Below, in pieces: positions 9,337 through 18,425 of a stretch of 61,243 bases of DNA. Position numbers and translations under genes: made by a program. Numbering within the stretch: the first letter of the stretch is position 1; each line of letters starts with the position of its first letter. Origin of the DNA: Methylobacterium sp. Leaf123 (lineage in GTDB: Bacteria > Pseudomonadota > Alphaproteobacteria > Rhizobiales > Beijerinckiaceae); the NCBI RefSeq assembly GCF_001423405.1, contig NZ_LMNS01000023.1, forward strand, positions 1-61,243, read 5' to 3'. Under the pieces are notes generated by a model, which ran no database searches, was not told the origin of the DNA, and saw only the letters and a program-made list of their open reading frames with translations.

Positions 9337-9370
9337 AAAAAATCCCGCACCCTTCAACAAGGTACGGGAT
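9337..9370 (-). terminator. Terminator of tRNA-Leu transcript
   Basis: Read on the minus strand this is a 10-bp stem (ATCCCG-U-ACC with GG-U-G-CGGGAT, one wobble) and an eight- to nine-base loop, followed directly by TTTTTTC. It lies 43 bases past the tRNA-Leu 3' end. Confidence 0.82.
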
Positions 9371-9413
9371 CAAAACTTAGAAGACCAAGGATCTCGATAA
9401 GCGGGAGATCAAA

Positions 9414-9498
9414 TGGTGCCCAGGAAAGGACTCGAACCTTCACCTCTTGCAAGACTGGTACCTGAAACCAGCGCGTCTACCAATTCCGCCACCTGGGC
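9414..9498 (-). tRNA. tRNA-Leu (anticodon CAG)
   Basis: The reverse complement gives an 85-nt class II tRNA. The acceptor GCCCAGG pairs with CCUGGGC, followed by A and an encoded CCA at 9414-9416. The D arm has GGAAUUGGUAGAC, and the anticodon stem CUGGU/ACCAG encloses UUCAGGU, giving anticodon CAG (reads CUG, the main Leu codon in GC-rich DNA). A long variable arm and GGUUCGAGUCC T arm complete it. It has its own downstream terminator. Confidence 0.97.
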
Positions 9499-9647
9499 GC
9501 CGGACCGTTGCCGGTCGGCGATGGGGTTCGTTTAGGGGGCGGCGGCGAAGGCGTCAATCGCTGTTTCGTCGCCGCCGGTCAAAAATCCCGAAGCGGGCTT
9601 TTCCCGCGGCGCGGGGGCAACACAGGCCCACCGCGCCGGAGTGAGGC

Positions 9648-11057
9648 TCAGCCGCGCCACTCGCGGATGTCGACGAAGCGGCCGGCCACCGCCGCCGCCG
9701 CCGCCATGGCCGGGGAGACGAGGTGGGTGCGCCCGCGCGGGCCCTGGCGGCCCTCGAAGTTGCGGTTCGAGGTCGAGGCGCAGCGCTCGCCCGGCCGCAG
9801 CTTGTCCGGGTTCATGCCGAGGCACATCGAGCAGCCGGGCTCGCGCCAGTCGAAGCCGGCATCCTTGAGGATGCGGTCGATCCCCTCGGCTTCGGCCTGC
9901 GCTTTCACGAGGCCGGAGCCTGGCACCACCATCGCCGAGACGCTGTCATGCACCTTGCGGCCCTCGACCATCTTGGCGACGATCCGCAGATCCTCGATGC
10001 GGCCATTGGTGCAGGAGCCGATGAACACCCGGTCGAGGGTGACGTCGGTCATCCGCGTGCCCGGCGTCAGGCCCATATAGGCCAGCGCCTTCTCCTTGGA
10101 CTGGCGCTTGTTCTCATCCGCGATCTGGGCCGGATCGGGCACCGTGCCGAGGATCGAGACGATGTCCTCAGGGCTCGTGCCCCAGGAAACCAGCGGGGGG
10201 AGGTTGGCCGCGTCGAGACGGATCTCGCGGTCGAAATGCGCGCCCTCGTCGGTGGCCAGGCTCTCCCAGTAGCGGCGGGCGGCGTCGAACGCCGCGCCCT
10301 TCGGCGCCTTCGGGCGGTCCTTGACGTAGGCGTAGGTCGTCTCGTCGGGCGCGACCATGCCGGCGCGGGCCCCGCCCTCGATCGACATGTTGCAGATCGT
10401 CATCCGGCCCTCCATCGAGAGGGCGCGGATCGCCTCGCCGGCATATTCGATGACGTGGCCGGTGCCGCCGGCGGTGCCGATCTCGCCGATGATGGCGAGC
10501 ACGATGTCCTTGGCGCTGACGCCCCGCGGCAAGGTGCCGTCGACCGTCACCCGCATGTTCTTGGCCTTGCGCTGGATCAGCGTCTGCGTGGCGAGCACGT
10601 GCTCGACCTCAGACGTGCCGATGCCGTGGGCCAGCGCGCCGAAGGCGCCGTGGGTCGAGGTGTGGGAATCGCCGCACACGATCGTCTGGCCCGGCAGGGT
10701 GAAGCCCTGCTCCGGCCCGATGATGTGGACGATGCCCTGGCGCTTGTCGAAGGCATCGTAGAACTCGATGCCGAAGTCGCGCACGTTCTCGGCGAGCGCC
10801 TCGAGCTGGGTGCGGCTCTCGGGATCCTCGATGCCCTTGGAGCGGTCCGAGGTTTGGACGTTGTGATCGACGACGGCCAGCGTCTTGTGCGGCGCGCGCA
10901 CCGTACGGCCGGCGACGCGAAGCCCCTCGAACGCCTGGGGGCTCGTCACCTCGTGCACGAGGTGGCGGTCGATGTAGAGGAGGGCGGAGCCATCCGGCTC
11001 GACATCGACGACGTGGTCGTCCCAGATCTTGTCGTAGAGGGTGCGCGGCGCGGTCAT
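9648..11057 (-). CDS. leuC: 3-isopropylmalate dehydratase large subunit
   Basis: The 469-residue catalytic subunit of isopropylmalate isomerase, which converts 2- to 3-isopropylmalate in leucine synthesis with a 4Fe-4S cluster and partner LeuD. Visible features are [29 protein letters not shown], the cluster ligand in [14 protein letters not shown] and the pair in [11 protein letters not shown], and a final [20 protein letters not shown]. Length and motifs are full. The start ATG at 11057 gives [17 protein letters not shown], the usual LeuC N-terminus; the open frame upstream is not protein-like. No leuD is in the window, as is common in this group. It is divergent from the dehydrogenase at 11340. 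Confidence 0.97.
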   Translation of the reverse strand: MTAPRTLYDKIWDDHVVDVEPDGSALLYIDRHLVHEVTSPQAFEGLRVAGRTVRAPHKTLAVVDHNVQTSDRSKGIEDPESRTQLEALAENVRDFGIEFYDAFDKRQGIVHIIGPEQGFTLPGQTIVCGDSHTSTHGAFGALAHGIGTSEVEHVLATQTLIQRKAKNMRVTVDGTLPRGVSAKDIVLAIIGEIGTAGGTGHVIEYAGEAIRALSMEGRMTICNMSIEGGARAGMVAPDETTYAYVKDRPKAPKGAAFDAARRYWESLATDEGAHFDREIRLDAANLPPLVSWGTSPEDIVSILGTVPDPAQIADENKRQSKEKALAYMGLTPGTRMTDVTLDRVFIGSCTNGRIEDLRIVAKMVEGRKVHDSVSAMVVPGSGLVKAQAEAEGIDRILKDAGFDWREPGCSMCLGMNPDKLRPGERCASTSNRNFEGRQGPRGRTHLVSPAMAAAAAVAGRFVDIREWRG

Positions 11058-11339
11058 GATGCAGCTATTCTGACGGGTTGAAGGCTCCATCGCGGAAAAC
11101 GCCTCGACCGGGCCGCGGGAAACCATGCGGCCGGATCGCGGGGAGTATCCGGAAGACCTCTTGTGTAATGCTCCTCCGGCGATTTCGGAAGGGCGGCGGC
11201 GCACATGCGGCACGCATGACACTTTTGCAGCCGGCCCACCCCACCCGGCTCGCCCCGGCTGGACCGGGGCGCGGCGCAGCGATACTCCCGGCCCCTCCTT
11301 TGTTGATTTCCCCTTTGCCGACCTTTGGGAGGCGAGCCG

Positions 11340-12314
11340 GTGCCGCCAGCCGAGACGCCCGAGATCCTGCTGATCCGGCAGACCCGCCCCGACGTGGCCG
11401 GGCGGCTCGCCGAGCGCTTCCGCCTGCACCGTTTGGAGGAAGCGCCCGACCGCGCGGCGTTCCTCGATGCGGTGGGACCGCGCATCCGAGGGCTCGCGGT
11501 CGGCGCCATGTGCCCGATCGATGCGGAGCTGTTCGACCGCTTGCCGCGGCTCGAAATCGTGGCGAGCTTCGGCGTCGGCTACGACACGATCGATGCGGTT
11601 GAGGCGCATCGCCGCGGCATCGTCGTCACCCACACGCCGGATGTGCTCTCCGATGAGGTGGCCGACCTCGCGCTGGGCCTCCTGCTCGCCACCCTGCGCC
11701 AGATTCCGCAGGCCGACCGCTACCTGCGCGCCGGGCGCTGGCGCGAGGGCAGCTTCCCGCTCACCACGAGCCTGCGGGAGCGCCGGGTCGGCATCCTCGG
11801 GCTCGGCCGGATCGGACGGGCGATCGCCCGGCGGCTCGAAGGGTTCGGCGTGCAAATCGCCTATCACGGGCGCAGGCCGCAGGCCGACATTCCTTATGCC
11901 TACCATGACAGCCTGCTCGGGCTGGCCCAGGCGGTCGATACGCTGATCGTGGCCGCACCCGGGGGCCTGAGCACGAACGGGATCGTCGATGCCGGGGTGC
12001 TGGCGGCGCTCGGGGCGGACGGCATCGTCGTCAACATCGCCCGCGGCAGCGTCATCGACGAGGCGGCGCTGATCGCCGCGCTTCAAGCGGGGACGATCCT
12101 CGGGGCGGGGCTCGACGTCTTCGCGAACGAGCCGCAGGTGCCGCAGGCGCTGATCGACCTCGATCGCACCGTGCTGCTGCCGCATGTCGGCTCGGGCTCG
12201 CACCACACCCGCGCGGCGATGGGCCGGCTGCTCACCGACAATCTGTTCTCGTGGTTCGACGGCAAGGGCCCGGTGACGCCGGTGCCGGAAACGCCCTGGA
12301 AGGGCCAGCGATGA
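11340..12314 (+). CDS. D-isomer-specific 2-hydroxyacid dehydrogenase
   Basis: A 324-residue NAD(P)-dependent dehydrogenase interconverting 2-keto and 2-hydroxy acids. The Rossmann motif [20 protein letters not shown] is in the middle. The catalytic Arg is in [10 protein letters not shown], the Glu in [12 protein letters not shown], and the His in [13 protein letters not shown]. It resembles the glyoxylate/hydroxypyruvate reductase branch, but the substrate is not assignable; it need not be the serine-cycle hydroxypyruvate reductase. I chose GTG 11340 because GGGAGG lies seven bases upstream; a TTG at 11325 is also in frame. Its stop overlaps the start of the AprI-like gene by four bases (ATGA), so the two are translationally coupled. 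Confidence 0.92.
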   Translation: MPPAETPEILLIRQTRPDVAGRLAERFRLHRLEEAPDRAAFLDAVGPRIRGLAVGAMCPIDAELFDRLPRLEIVASFGVGYDTIDAVEAHRRGIVVTHTPDVLSDEVADLALGLLLATLRQIPQADRYLRAGRWREGSFPLTTSLRERRVGILGLGRIGRAIARRLEGFGVQIAYHGRRPQADIPYAYHDSLLGLAQAVDTLIVAAPGGLSTNGIVDAGVLAALGADGIVVNIARGSVIDEAALIAALQAGTILGAGLDVFANEPQVPQALIDLDRTVLLPHVGSGSHHTRAAMGRLLTDNLFSWFDGKGPVTPVPETPWKGQR

Positions 12315-13222
12315 GGGGCCCGACGATGATGCGCATGGCACGGTCAATGGCACGGTCAGGAGCTTGGGCCGGAGTTTTGGCCGCCGCCCTGGCGGCCCTG
12401 CCGCCGAGCGCGGCCCGGGCGCAGGAGAATCCGCCCGAAGCCGAGCCCGCGCCCGCGGTCACGCCGGCGGAGGGCGCGGGCGGCGCGCCGACCGGGCTCG
12501 CGACCCTGCCCGAGACCCTGACCGGTGCGGCCGGCACCTGGGATCTGTCCCTGGAGGGCGGGCGGCGACGCTGTGTGCTGACGCTGGCCATGGAGACCGG
12601 GCCGAGCGGGCGCGCGGCGCGCTTCCCCGCCGGCTGCCGCCGGGCGCTACCGCTCATGGCCGGCATCGGCGGTTGGCTGTTCACGGGCGAGGGCCTGCGC
12701 CTCGTGGACCGGAACCTGCGGCCGGTGCTGGCCTTCGCCAAGAACCCGGACGGGATGAGCCTCGGGGCCACCGCCGAGAACGGCGAGCGCTACAACCTCG
12801 TGCCGTTGCAGATCGCGGCGATGCTGCCGCCCGCGCCCCCCGGCACGGCCACCGTCACGCCCGCGACGAATGCGGCGGAGGGCGACGCGCCCGCCGCGGC
12901 CGCCGCACCGGAGAAGCCCGCGGAGGGTCCGGCTCCGGGCCTCTATGCCCTCGACCGCGCCGAGCAGAAGGATGTCTGCCGCCTCGAATTCTCGCTGTCG
13001 CTCGAGGCCGGGAAGGACACGGCCCCCGTGCGGGTGCTGCCGGATTGCCGCGACAGCGGGATCACGGTGTTCGATCCGGTGAGTTGGCGCTTTGCCAACG
13101 GGCATCTGACGCTGAAGGCGCGGCGCGGCCACGCGGTGAGCCTCGTGGCGATCGGGGAGGGGCGCTGGCGCCGCGACCCCGAGATCGGCGTGGCCCTCGT
13201 GCTCCGGAAGGTCGAGCCGTAG
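12311..13222 (+). CDS. Secreted protein with two AprI/Inh-type inhibitor-like domains
   Basis: A 303-residue exported protein. The signal peptide covers about residues 1-38 ([20 protein letters not shown], cleavage near ARAQE). A first AprI/Inh-like domain has [19 protein letters not shown], a Cys pair around CRRALPLM and [14 protein letters not shown] Pro/Ala linker follows, then a second domain with [19 protein letters not shown], a matching Cys near [10 protein letters not shown] and [11 protein letters not shown]. AprI/Inh proteins are eight-stranded periplasmic inhibitors of serralysin-type proteases and are usually single-domain and shorter. No protease gene is nearby, and the N-terminal Ser-x-x-x-Leu inhibitory trunk is not obvious. 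It overlaps the 2-hydroxyacid dehydrogenase gene. Confidence 0.78.
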   Translation: MRGPTMMRMARSMARSGAWAGVLAAALAALPPSAARAQENPPEAEPAPAVTPAEGAGGAPTGLATLPETLTGAAGTWDLSLEGGRRRCVLTLAMETGPSGRAARFPAGCRRALPLMAGIGGWLFTGEGLRLVDRNLRPVLAFAKNPDGMSLGATAENGERYNLVPLQIAAMLPPAPPGTATVTPATNAAEGDAPAAAAAPEKPAEGPAPGLYALDRAEQKDVCRLEFSLSLEAGKDTAPVRVLPDCRDSGITVFDPVSWRFANGHLTLKARRGHAVSLVAIGEGRWRRDPEIGVALVLRKVEP

Positions 13223-13223
13223 G

Positions 13224-13269
13224 GCATCGTCCCGAAAGGTGGAGGCCGGCTTTCGGGGAAAGACGATGC
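13224..13269. repeat. Dispersed palindromic repeat, family A
   Basis: An imperfect inverted repeat running from GCATCGTCCCGAAAGG to an ending of AAAGACGATGC. It begins one base after the AprI-like stop and ends 15 bases before the convergent TauE gene. Relatives are at 14443-14488, 56243-56288, 56306-56346 and 59863-59908. Confidence 0.8.
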
Positions 13270-13284
13270 TCTTGGTCCCGCGGC

Positions 13285-14037
13285 TCAGAGCAGCGGCCGC
13301 AGGGCGAGGTGCAACCCGAGGCCCAGCAGGCCGACGAAGAAGCAGCGGCGGAACACGCGCTCGCTGACGCGCCCCCGCACCCAGCCGCCGAGCGCCATCC
13401 CGACCAGGGCCGGGACGAGGGCGATGAGGGAGGTGCCCGCGACGCTGAGCGAGAGGGCGCCGCCGCCGGCCAGGGCGATGGCGAGCGCGACGGTGGAGAC
13501 GGTGAAGGACAGGCCCAGCGCCTGGATCAGGTCGTCCTTGGTCAGGCCCAGCGCGCCGAGATAGGGCGCGGAGGGGAATGAGGAGACGGCGGTCGCCGCC
13601 GTCACCAGCCCCGTCGCCGCGCCGACGAGGGGCCCGAGCCAGCGTTCCATGCCCGGCGGAACATGGAGCCGCAGGGCGGCAAGGCCGATCACGGCGTAGG
13701 CGATCAAAGCGAGGCCGAGGAAGACCGTGGCCTCGGCGCCGTAATTCCCATGAAGGATTCCCGCCGCGACCAGGGTGCCGACCACGCTCGCCGCCAGCAT
13801 CGGCCAGAGCCGGCGCAGCAGCGTGCCGAAGCGCGGGCCTGCGGCGAGCTGCCAGACATTGGTGACGATGGCGGGCACGACGAGCAGCGCTGCGGCCTGG
13901 ACCGGCGCCATGACGAGGCTCAGCAGGCCCATGGCAACGGGCGGCAAGCCGAGCCCGACCATGCCCTTGACGAAGCCCGCAAGCAGGAAGGCCGACGCCG
14001 CCACGGCGAGGGGGAGGGGATCCATGGGAAAAGTCAT
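13285..14037 (-). CDS. Sulfite exporter TauE/SafE family membrane protein
   Basis: A 250-residue protein with about seven to eight membrane helices. The N-terminal repeat motif SAFLLAGFVKGMVGLGLPPV and the second-half GAATGLVTAATAVSSFPSAP are the paired signature of TauE/SafE (DUF81) transporters. Family members export sulfite, sulfoacetate or other organic anions, but most are uncharacterised. I chose ATG 14037 (MTFPMDPLPLAVAA); ATG 14025 is an alternative. The first 442-codon open frame upstream is a shadow. It converges on the AprI-like gene, with a family A repeat between. Confidence 0.88.
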   Translation of the reverse strand: MTFPMDPLPLAVAASAFLLAGFVKGMVGLGLPPVAMGLLSLVMAPVQAAALLVVPAIVTNVWQLAAGPRFGTLLRRLWPMLAASVVGTLVAAGILHGNYGAEATVFLGLALIAYAVIGLAALRLHVPPGMERWLGPLVGAATGLVTAATAVSSFPSAPYLGALGLTKDDLIQALGLSFTVSTVALAIALAGGGALSLSVAGTSLIALVPALVGMALGGWVRGRVSERVFRRCFFVGLLGLGLHLALRPLL

Positions 14038-14069
14038 GAGCACGTTCTGATCGGGGGAGAATGCAAGGG

Positions 14070-14318
14070 TCAGTCGTGGAGACGCATATCGCGCAGAATC
14101 GCCTGCCGCGCGGCGTCCGCCTCGGCCTCCTCCGCGGAGAGCGGCGCGGCGGCCGGCACGGGCCGGGCGATTGCGGCCGGCGGTGCGCCTATGCAAGCGC
14201 GCGGTCCGGCATCGGAGCGGGCGATGGCGACCAGCGCGGTCAAACCCGCGAGGAGAAGGGCCGCCGTTTCGAGCCGGGCATCGCCCGAGCGGATCGTCGT
14301 CTGTGCGTCGCGTGGCAT
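14070..14318 (-). CDS. Small hypothetical single-span membrane protein
   Basis: An 82-residue open frame. A hydrophobic segment ETAALLLAGLTALVAIA at about residues 17-33 could be a membrane span or uncleaved signal. It is followed by a Pro/Ala-rich stretch and a charged helix PLSAEEAEADAARQAILRDM. No family recognised. It lies 32 bases upstream of the TauE gene on the same strand, which would fit a short leading gene of that operon. Composition is compatible with coding, but the shortness and simple composition keep confidence moderate. Confidence 0.45.
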   Translation of the reverse strand: MPRDAQTTIRSGDARLETAALLLAGLTALVAIARSDAGPRACIGAPPAAIARPVPAAAPLSAEEAEADAARQAILRDMRLHD

Positions 14319-14442
14319 AGCCGGACTTTCGCAGCGTGACGGTGCGCGACAATGCGGAACTGGCCCGTGTCAGCCTTCGGCTGAGCCGAAGCCCTTGCCG
14401 CGGGATGCGGCCTCGCCGACGATGCTCTAGCTTTTTGTTTCT

Positions 14443-14488
14443 GCATCGTCTTTTTCCGAAAGCCGGCGGCCACCTTTCGGGACGATGC
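14443..14488. repeat. Dispersed palindromic repeat, family A, abutting a start codon
   Basis: Begins GCATCGTCTTTTTCCGAAAG and ends CTTTCGGGACGATGC. The right end lies three bases before the LysR ATG at 14492. A partial second copy of the GACGATGCTCTAGC end is at about 14418-14431. Confidence 0.78.
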
Positions 14489-14491
14489 TCC

Positions 14492-15454
14492 ATGCGCTTC
14501 GATCTGACCGACCTGCGGCTGTTCCTCCATGTCGTCGAGGCGGAGAGCATCACCCGTGGCGCCGAGCGGGCCGGGCTGGCGCTCGCCTCGGCGAGCGAGC
14601 GCATCCGCGGCATGGAGGCGGATGGCGGTGTGCCGCTCTTGGGGCGCCATCCCCGCGGGGTACGGCCGACCCCGGCGGGCCTTGCGGTGGCGCATCACGC
14701 CCGGCTCGTGCTCGGCCAGCTCGAACAGATGCGAGGCGAACTCGGCCAGTACGCCCATGGCCTGCGTGGCCATGTCCGACTGCTGTCGATCACCGCGGCG
14801 GTCGCCGCCTTCCTGCCCGATGCGCTGTCGGGCTTCCTCGCGGCCTATCCGAGCATCGACATCGATCTGGAGGAGCGCACCAGCCGTGAGACCGTCGATG
14901 CCCTGGCCGGGGGGCTGGCCGATCTCGGCATCGTCGCCGACACGACCGATCTCGGCGCGCTCGAAACCCTGCCGCTCCATCTCGACCGGATCGTTCTGGC
15001 CGTGCCGGCGGGCCATGCCCTGGCGCAGCGGAGCGGTGTGTCGTTTTGGGAGGTGCTGGACGAGCCCCTGGTCGGCCTCAGCCACGGCCGGGCGCTGCAG
15101 GCGCATCTGGCGACCCACGCCGCCCGCGCCGGCCGTCCGTTCAAGCTCCGGGTGCGGCTGAACGGGCTCGATGCGGTCTGCCGCATGGTCGAGCGGGGTG
15201 TCGGCGTGGCGATCGTGCCCGAGGCAGCGGCGCGGCGCGCGGCCGAGACGCTGGCGATCCGCGCGATCCCGCTCGACGAGCCCTGGGCCGTGCGCCAGCT
15301 CCGGCTCTGCGCCCGCCGCTTCGCGGCGCTCCCGCCGCATGCCCGCCAGCTCGCCGAGCACTTGGTGGCGCATCTCGGCGCGACCGAAGAGCCAGGTTTC
15401 GAAAGGACCAGTCCTTTCGCGGGTCCAGGGCAGAGCCCTGCCGGACATTCGTGA
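14492..15454 (+). CDS. LysR-family transcriptional regulator
   Basis: A 320-residue regulator. The winged helix-turn-helix covers about residues 1-60, with LRLFLHVVEAESITRGAERA and SASERIRGME. The effector-binding domain runs from HVRLLSITAAVAAFLPDALS to about residue 295, with the family hinge GLADLGIVAD. It is likely a sensor of a small metabolite controlling a neighbouring gene; the closest candidates are the divergent TauE/small-protein unit and the convergent dehydrogenase. The last 20 or so residues (GFERTSPFAGPGQSPAG) are encoded by a dispersed repeat and are not part of the domain. The ribosome binding site region is occupied by another repeat. Confidence 0.9.
   Translation: MRFDLTDLRLFLHVVEAESITRGAERAGLALASASERIRGMEADGGVPLLGRHPRGVRPTPAGLAVAHHARLVLGQLEQMRGELGQYAHGLRGHVRLLSITAAVAAFLPDALSGFLAAYPSIDIDLEERTSRETVDALAGGLADLGIVADTTDLGALETLPLHLDRIVLAVPAGHALAQRSGVSFWEVLDEPLVGLSHGRALQAHLATHAARAGRPFKLRVRLNGLDAVCRMVERGVGVAIVPEAAARRAAETLAIRAIPLDEPWAVRQLRLCARRFAALPPHARQLAEHLVAHLGATEEPGFERTSPFAGPGQSPAGHS
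15392..15440. repeat. Dispersed repeat, family B, inside the LysR 3' end
   Basis: Contains GGTTTCGAAAGGACC, its inverted partner around GTCCTTTCGCGGG, then CCAGGGCAGAGCCCTG. The same arrangement occurs at 44424-44533. Here it is translated as the last residues of LysR. Confidence 0.8.
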
Positions 15455-15473
15455 TCGACGTCAGCCGCCGCGA

Positions 15474-16484
15474 TCAGGCGAGGCGTTCGACCGATACGGG
15501 ATGCCGCGGAACGCCCTGCCTCTCGAAGCTGGACAGGTTCTCGATGGTGGTCGCCGCGATCGCCGCCAGCGCCTCGGCGGTGAAGAAGGCCTGATGCCCG
15601 GTCACGATCACGTTCGGGAAGGTCAGCAGGCGCGCGAAGACGTCGTCCCGGATGATCTGGTTCGACAGATCCTCGAAGAAGAGGCCGCCTTCCTCCTCGT
15701 AGACGTCGAGGCCGAGATCGCCGATCGACCCCGATTTCAATCCCTCGATCAGCGCGGCGGTATCGACGAGCGCCCCGCGCCCCGTATTGATCAGCATCAC
15801 GCCGCGCTTCATCCGAGCCAGCGCGGCACCATCGATCATGTGATGCGTGTCGGGCGTCAGCGGGCAATGCAGGGAGACGATGTCCGCCTCGGCCAGAAGC
15901 CGGTCGAGGCCCACCGCCTCCGCGCCGAAGCCGGCGAGTTCGGCCGAAGGCATGGGGTCGTAGGCCAGCACGCGGCAGCCGAAGCCGGCCAGAATGCGCG
16001 CGACCGCGACGCCGATCTTGCCGGTCCCGACGATGCCGGCCGTGCGCCCCTTGAGGTCGAAGCCCAGCAGCCCCTCGAGCGCGAAATTTCCCTCGCGGAC
16101 GCGGGCATAGGCCCGGTGGATCTTGCGATTGAGCGCGAGGATCAGGGCCACGGTATGCTCGGCCACCGCGTCCGGTGAATAGGCCGGGACGCGGCCGACC
16201 GCGATGCCGAGGTCCGAGGCGGCGGGAAGATCGACATTGTTGAAGCCGGCGCTGCGCAGCGCCACCATCCGCGTGCCGGACGCGGCCAGCACCTCCAGCA
16301 CGGGCCGGTCGAGCACATCGTTGACGAAGGCGCACACGGCCGCCGCGCCCTGCGTCAGCGGCGCGCTCTCATGGGTCAGCCTGGCTTCGAGATAGCGCAG
16401 CCGATGCGGCTCGCCCGCCGCCGCATTGGCCTCGTCCAGGAACCGACGATCATAGGCTTTGGTGCTGAAGATCGTGACGTCCAT
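15474..16484 (-). CDS. ldhA: D-lactate dehydrogenase-type 2-hydroxyacid dehydrogenase
   Basis: A 336-residue cytoplasmic enzyme closely resembling fermentative LdhA, which reduces pyruvate to D-lactate with NADH. Matching segments are FSTKAYDRRFLDEAN, LRSAGFNNVDLPAA, VPAYSPDAVAEHTVALILAL, the Rossmann motif GIVGTGKIGVAVARIL, SLHCPLTPDTHHMID, the catalytic Arg in NTGRGALVDT, and LGLDVYEEEGGLFFEDLSNQ with the catalytic His in VTGHQAFFT. Length is typical. The start ATG at 16484 gives MDVTIFSTKAYD. It converges on the LysR gene with a 19-base gap. In a respiring organism the role may be redox balancing or D-lactate use. Confidence 0.93.
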   Translation of the reverse strand: MDVTIFSTKAYDRRFLDEANAAAGEPHRLRYLEARLTHESAPLTQGAAAVCAFVNDVLDRPVLEVLAASGTRMVALRSAGFNNVDLPAASDLGIAVGRVPAYSPDAVAEHTVALILALNRKIHRAYARVREGNFALEGLLGFDLKGRTAGIVGTGKIGVAVARILAGFGCRVLAYDPMPSAELAGFGAEAVGLDRLLAEADIVSLHCPLTPDTHHMIDGAALARMKRGVMLINTGRGALVDTAALIEGLKSGSIGDLGLDVYEEEGGLFFEDLSNQIIRDDVFARLLTFPNVIVTGHQAFFTAEALAAIAATTIENLSSFERQGVPRHPVSVERLA

Positions 16485-16728
16485 GCCACCTCATCTCGCG
16501 GGCTGCGATCCGACCAAGCGATCGATGATCGCCGATCCCCGCCGCGAACGCTGCCTCAAACAGCACATGAACCCGGCCGCCTTGCAGGTTCTGGATCGCG
16601 ACCGGCACCGAACGGCGTCGCCCCCCGCGCGTCGCTTGGGTGGATCGCCCCTGCCGGGTCGTCGTGCACCCTCGAAACACGAAGCGCGTTGCTGGGCGGA
16701 TCAGCCAGCAGATGGGACGCCAGAAACG

Positions 16729-16759
16729 AAAAACCCGCCGGGTCATGGACCAAGCGGGT
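16729..16759 (-). terminator. Terminator of tRNA-Gln(CUG)
   Basis: Read on the minus strand it is a stem ACCCGC/GCGGGU with an inner GGUC/GACC helix and a CAU loop, followed by TTTT. It lies nine bases past the tRNA 3' end. Confidence 0.78.
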
Positions 16760-16768
16760 GAAAAAAGA

Positions 16769-16842
16769 TGGCTGGGGGACCTGGATTCGAACCAGGACTA
16801 GCGGAGTCAGAGTCCGCGGTTCTACCGTTAAACTATCCCCCA
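16769..16842 (-). tRNA. tRNA-Gln (anticodon CUG)
   Basis: The reverse complement gives a 74-nt tRNA. The acceptor UGGGGGA pairs with UCCCCCA, followed by G and an encoded CCA at 16769-16771. The anticodon stem GCGGA/UCCGC encloses CUCUGAC, giving anticodon CUG, which reads CAG. The T arm has GGUUCGAAUCC. It is a single-gene unit with its own terminator. Confidence 0.96.
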
Positions 16843-17056
16843 CCGGAGCCGCCACCAGCCCTGTTGAAGGGGCCGGATGCGAGCGGAACGGCGTTTGCCG
16901 CGATCCCGCGCTCGGTGCTGGCGTCAGATAGGCTGTGACGGGCGTCGCGTCAACATGGATGCACGCGCGATCGTGTGGGTGAGGCGCAATGGCCACGGTT
17001 GCCGGGGCTTGGGAGGGTCCGGCGGCGGTGCCTGAGCGCGTTGAGAATCCGCCCGC

Positions 17057-18244
17057 TCAGTTCAGGGAAGGCTGTCGGTGGCCGGCCTTCGCTGCGACGA
17101 GCACCTCCGTCGGCGCCGGGGCCGCCGCCCGCGTGGATGGGCCCAGGGCCACGGTCTCGGCGATGACGTAGCGGGCCAGCGCGTCGAAGGTGTAGACCCG
17201 TTCGACCAGAGCCTGCGCTGCCGAGGTCATCCGGTCGACCCCCGCGTCGTCCGTGCGCAAAAGGTGGTCGAGGGCGCGTTCCAGATCCTCCTGCGGGTCG
17301 AGATAGAACCCCTCGCGGCCGTGCAGGAAGGGTTCGATGCCGGTCAGCGGGCGGGTGTCGAAGATCGGCACGCTGCCTAGTGACGCGACTTCGTAGTGCC
17401 GGTAGCAATCCCAGCCGACGCCGCCCGGCGACAGGCAGAACCGGCTCCGGGTGATCGCCTCGGCGAAGGCCTCCGGGCTCAGGCGGTGCGTCGGCGCGTG
17501 GATGCGCCAGCCGCGGGCCGCCAGTCGTGGCAGGACGCCGCTCACGGCCTCGCGGAAAGCGATCCCCTGCGCCGAGCCGGCGTAGAACAGGTCGTAGCTG
17601 CGCGCGGCGGCCGGAAGCGGGGCTTTCAGGGCCGTGGCCTCGATCCCGAGGGCGAAGGGGCGCAGCTTGGCCCGCAGGGCGAGGCAGTCGGGATCCTGCC
17701 GGGCATGGCCGGCGCAGGCGCCGCGGGGCAGCACCGTTTCGAGGGTGTTCCACGGATTGGCGGCCAACTCGCGCTTGAAGAACAGGTCGCAACGCCGGAG
17801 GAAGGCGCGGTCGCGCGGGTGGATCGTGAGATGGTCGGTCACGTCGAGGACCGCGAGCCGGACGCGGGGGCCGCGGGCGGCGAACAGGACGAGGCCGCGG
17901 AAGGCGAGCCCGATCAGGCTCAAGGCCGCATGGACGGGGTAGGCGTGCCCGGCGCTGTTGACCGGGCCGACACACCGGGCGACGACGATGTCGTAGTCCT
18001 GAGCGAGGCAGGCGCGGCCGATGCCGGCTACCCGCCGCGCCAGCCTCAACAGCCGCAGGGGCAAGCTGCCGGACCGCGGCGCGCGGGTCCGCACGTCGGC
18101 CCAGCGCAGCCGCGTGTCGAGGAAGGTCGTGCGCTCGGGGAAGGCGGCTGTTACGAGCGGCATCAGCCCGAATTCGAGAATCCGCGGAGGGCCCGGAAGT
18201 CCCTCCGACGCCGCTTGGTGGGCGCGGTCGATCAGCGTCTCCAT
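17057..18244 (-). CDS. Glycosyltransferase-like protein (exostosin/GT1-like C-terminal domain)
   Basis: A 395-residue soluble protein. The C-terminal half resembles the nucleotide-sugar-binding half of GT-B or exostosin-type transferases: DLFYAGSAQGIAFREAVSG, then RSRFCLSPGGVGWDCYRHYE, VASLGSVPIFDTRPLTGIEP and a final helix region DALARYVIAET. The N-terminal half is Arg/Leu-rich and less clear. The role is probably sugar transfer in exopolysaccharide or lipopolysaccharide synthesis; donor and acceptor are unknown. The start ATG at 18244 is the first in frame with coding-like composition. It lies 181 bases downstream of a GT2 gene on the same strand, suggesting a small polysaccharide unit. Confidence 0.72.
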   Translation of the reverse strand: METLIDRAHQAASEGLPGPPRILEFGLMPLVTAAFPERTTFLDTRLRWADVRTRAPRSGSLPLRLLRLARRVAGIGRACLAQDYDIVVARCVGPVNSAGHAYPVHAALSLIGLAFRGLVLFAARGPRVRLAVLDVTDHLTIHPRDRAFLRRCDLFFKRELAANPWNTLETVLPRGACAGHARQDPDCLALRAKLRPFALGIEATALKAPLPAAARSYDLFYAGSAQGIAFREAVSGVLPRLAARGWRIHAPTHRLSPEAFAEAITRSRFCLSPGGVGWDCYRHYEVASLGSVPIFDTRPLTGIEPFLHGREGFYLDPQEDLERALDHLLRTDDAGVDRMTSAAQALVERVYTFDALARYVIAETVALGPSTRAAAPAPTEVLVAAKAGHRQPSLN

Positions 18245-18425
18245 AGCGACTCCATGGGTGGCTCCATGGCGGCTTCGGGGTCGGCAGAGCGGCGCCCGCC
18301 CCGCGCCGGGACGGTGCCACCGGATCCGATCGAACGGCGCGGCCTGCGCCTCATGGCGCCGGCGCGATGGCCGAGCCGCCGCCCGCCGCCGGACCGGCGG
18401 GATCGCGAGGGCATCGCCTCGGACA

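Noticed and set aside
11340..12314. Naming the dehydrogenase as the serine-cycle hydroxypyruvate reductase
   Set aside because: Only the broad family is visible; no serine-cycle genes are adjacent and the substrate-binding residues cannot be told by eye.
9648..12353. A leuC frame extended to 901 codons
   Set aside because: The LeuC N-terminus is obvious at [14 protein letters not shown] (start 11057); the upstream part is the shadow of the dehydrogenase gene.
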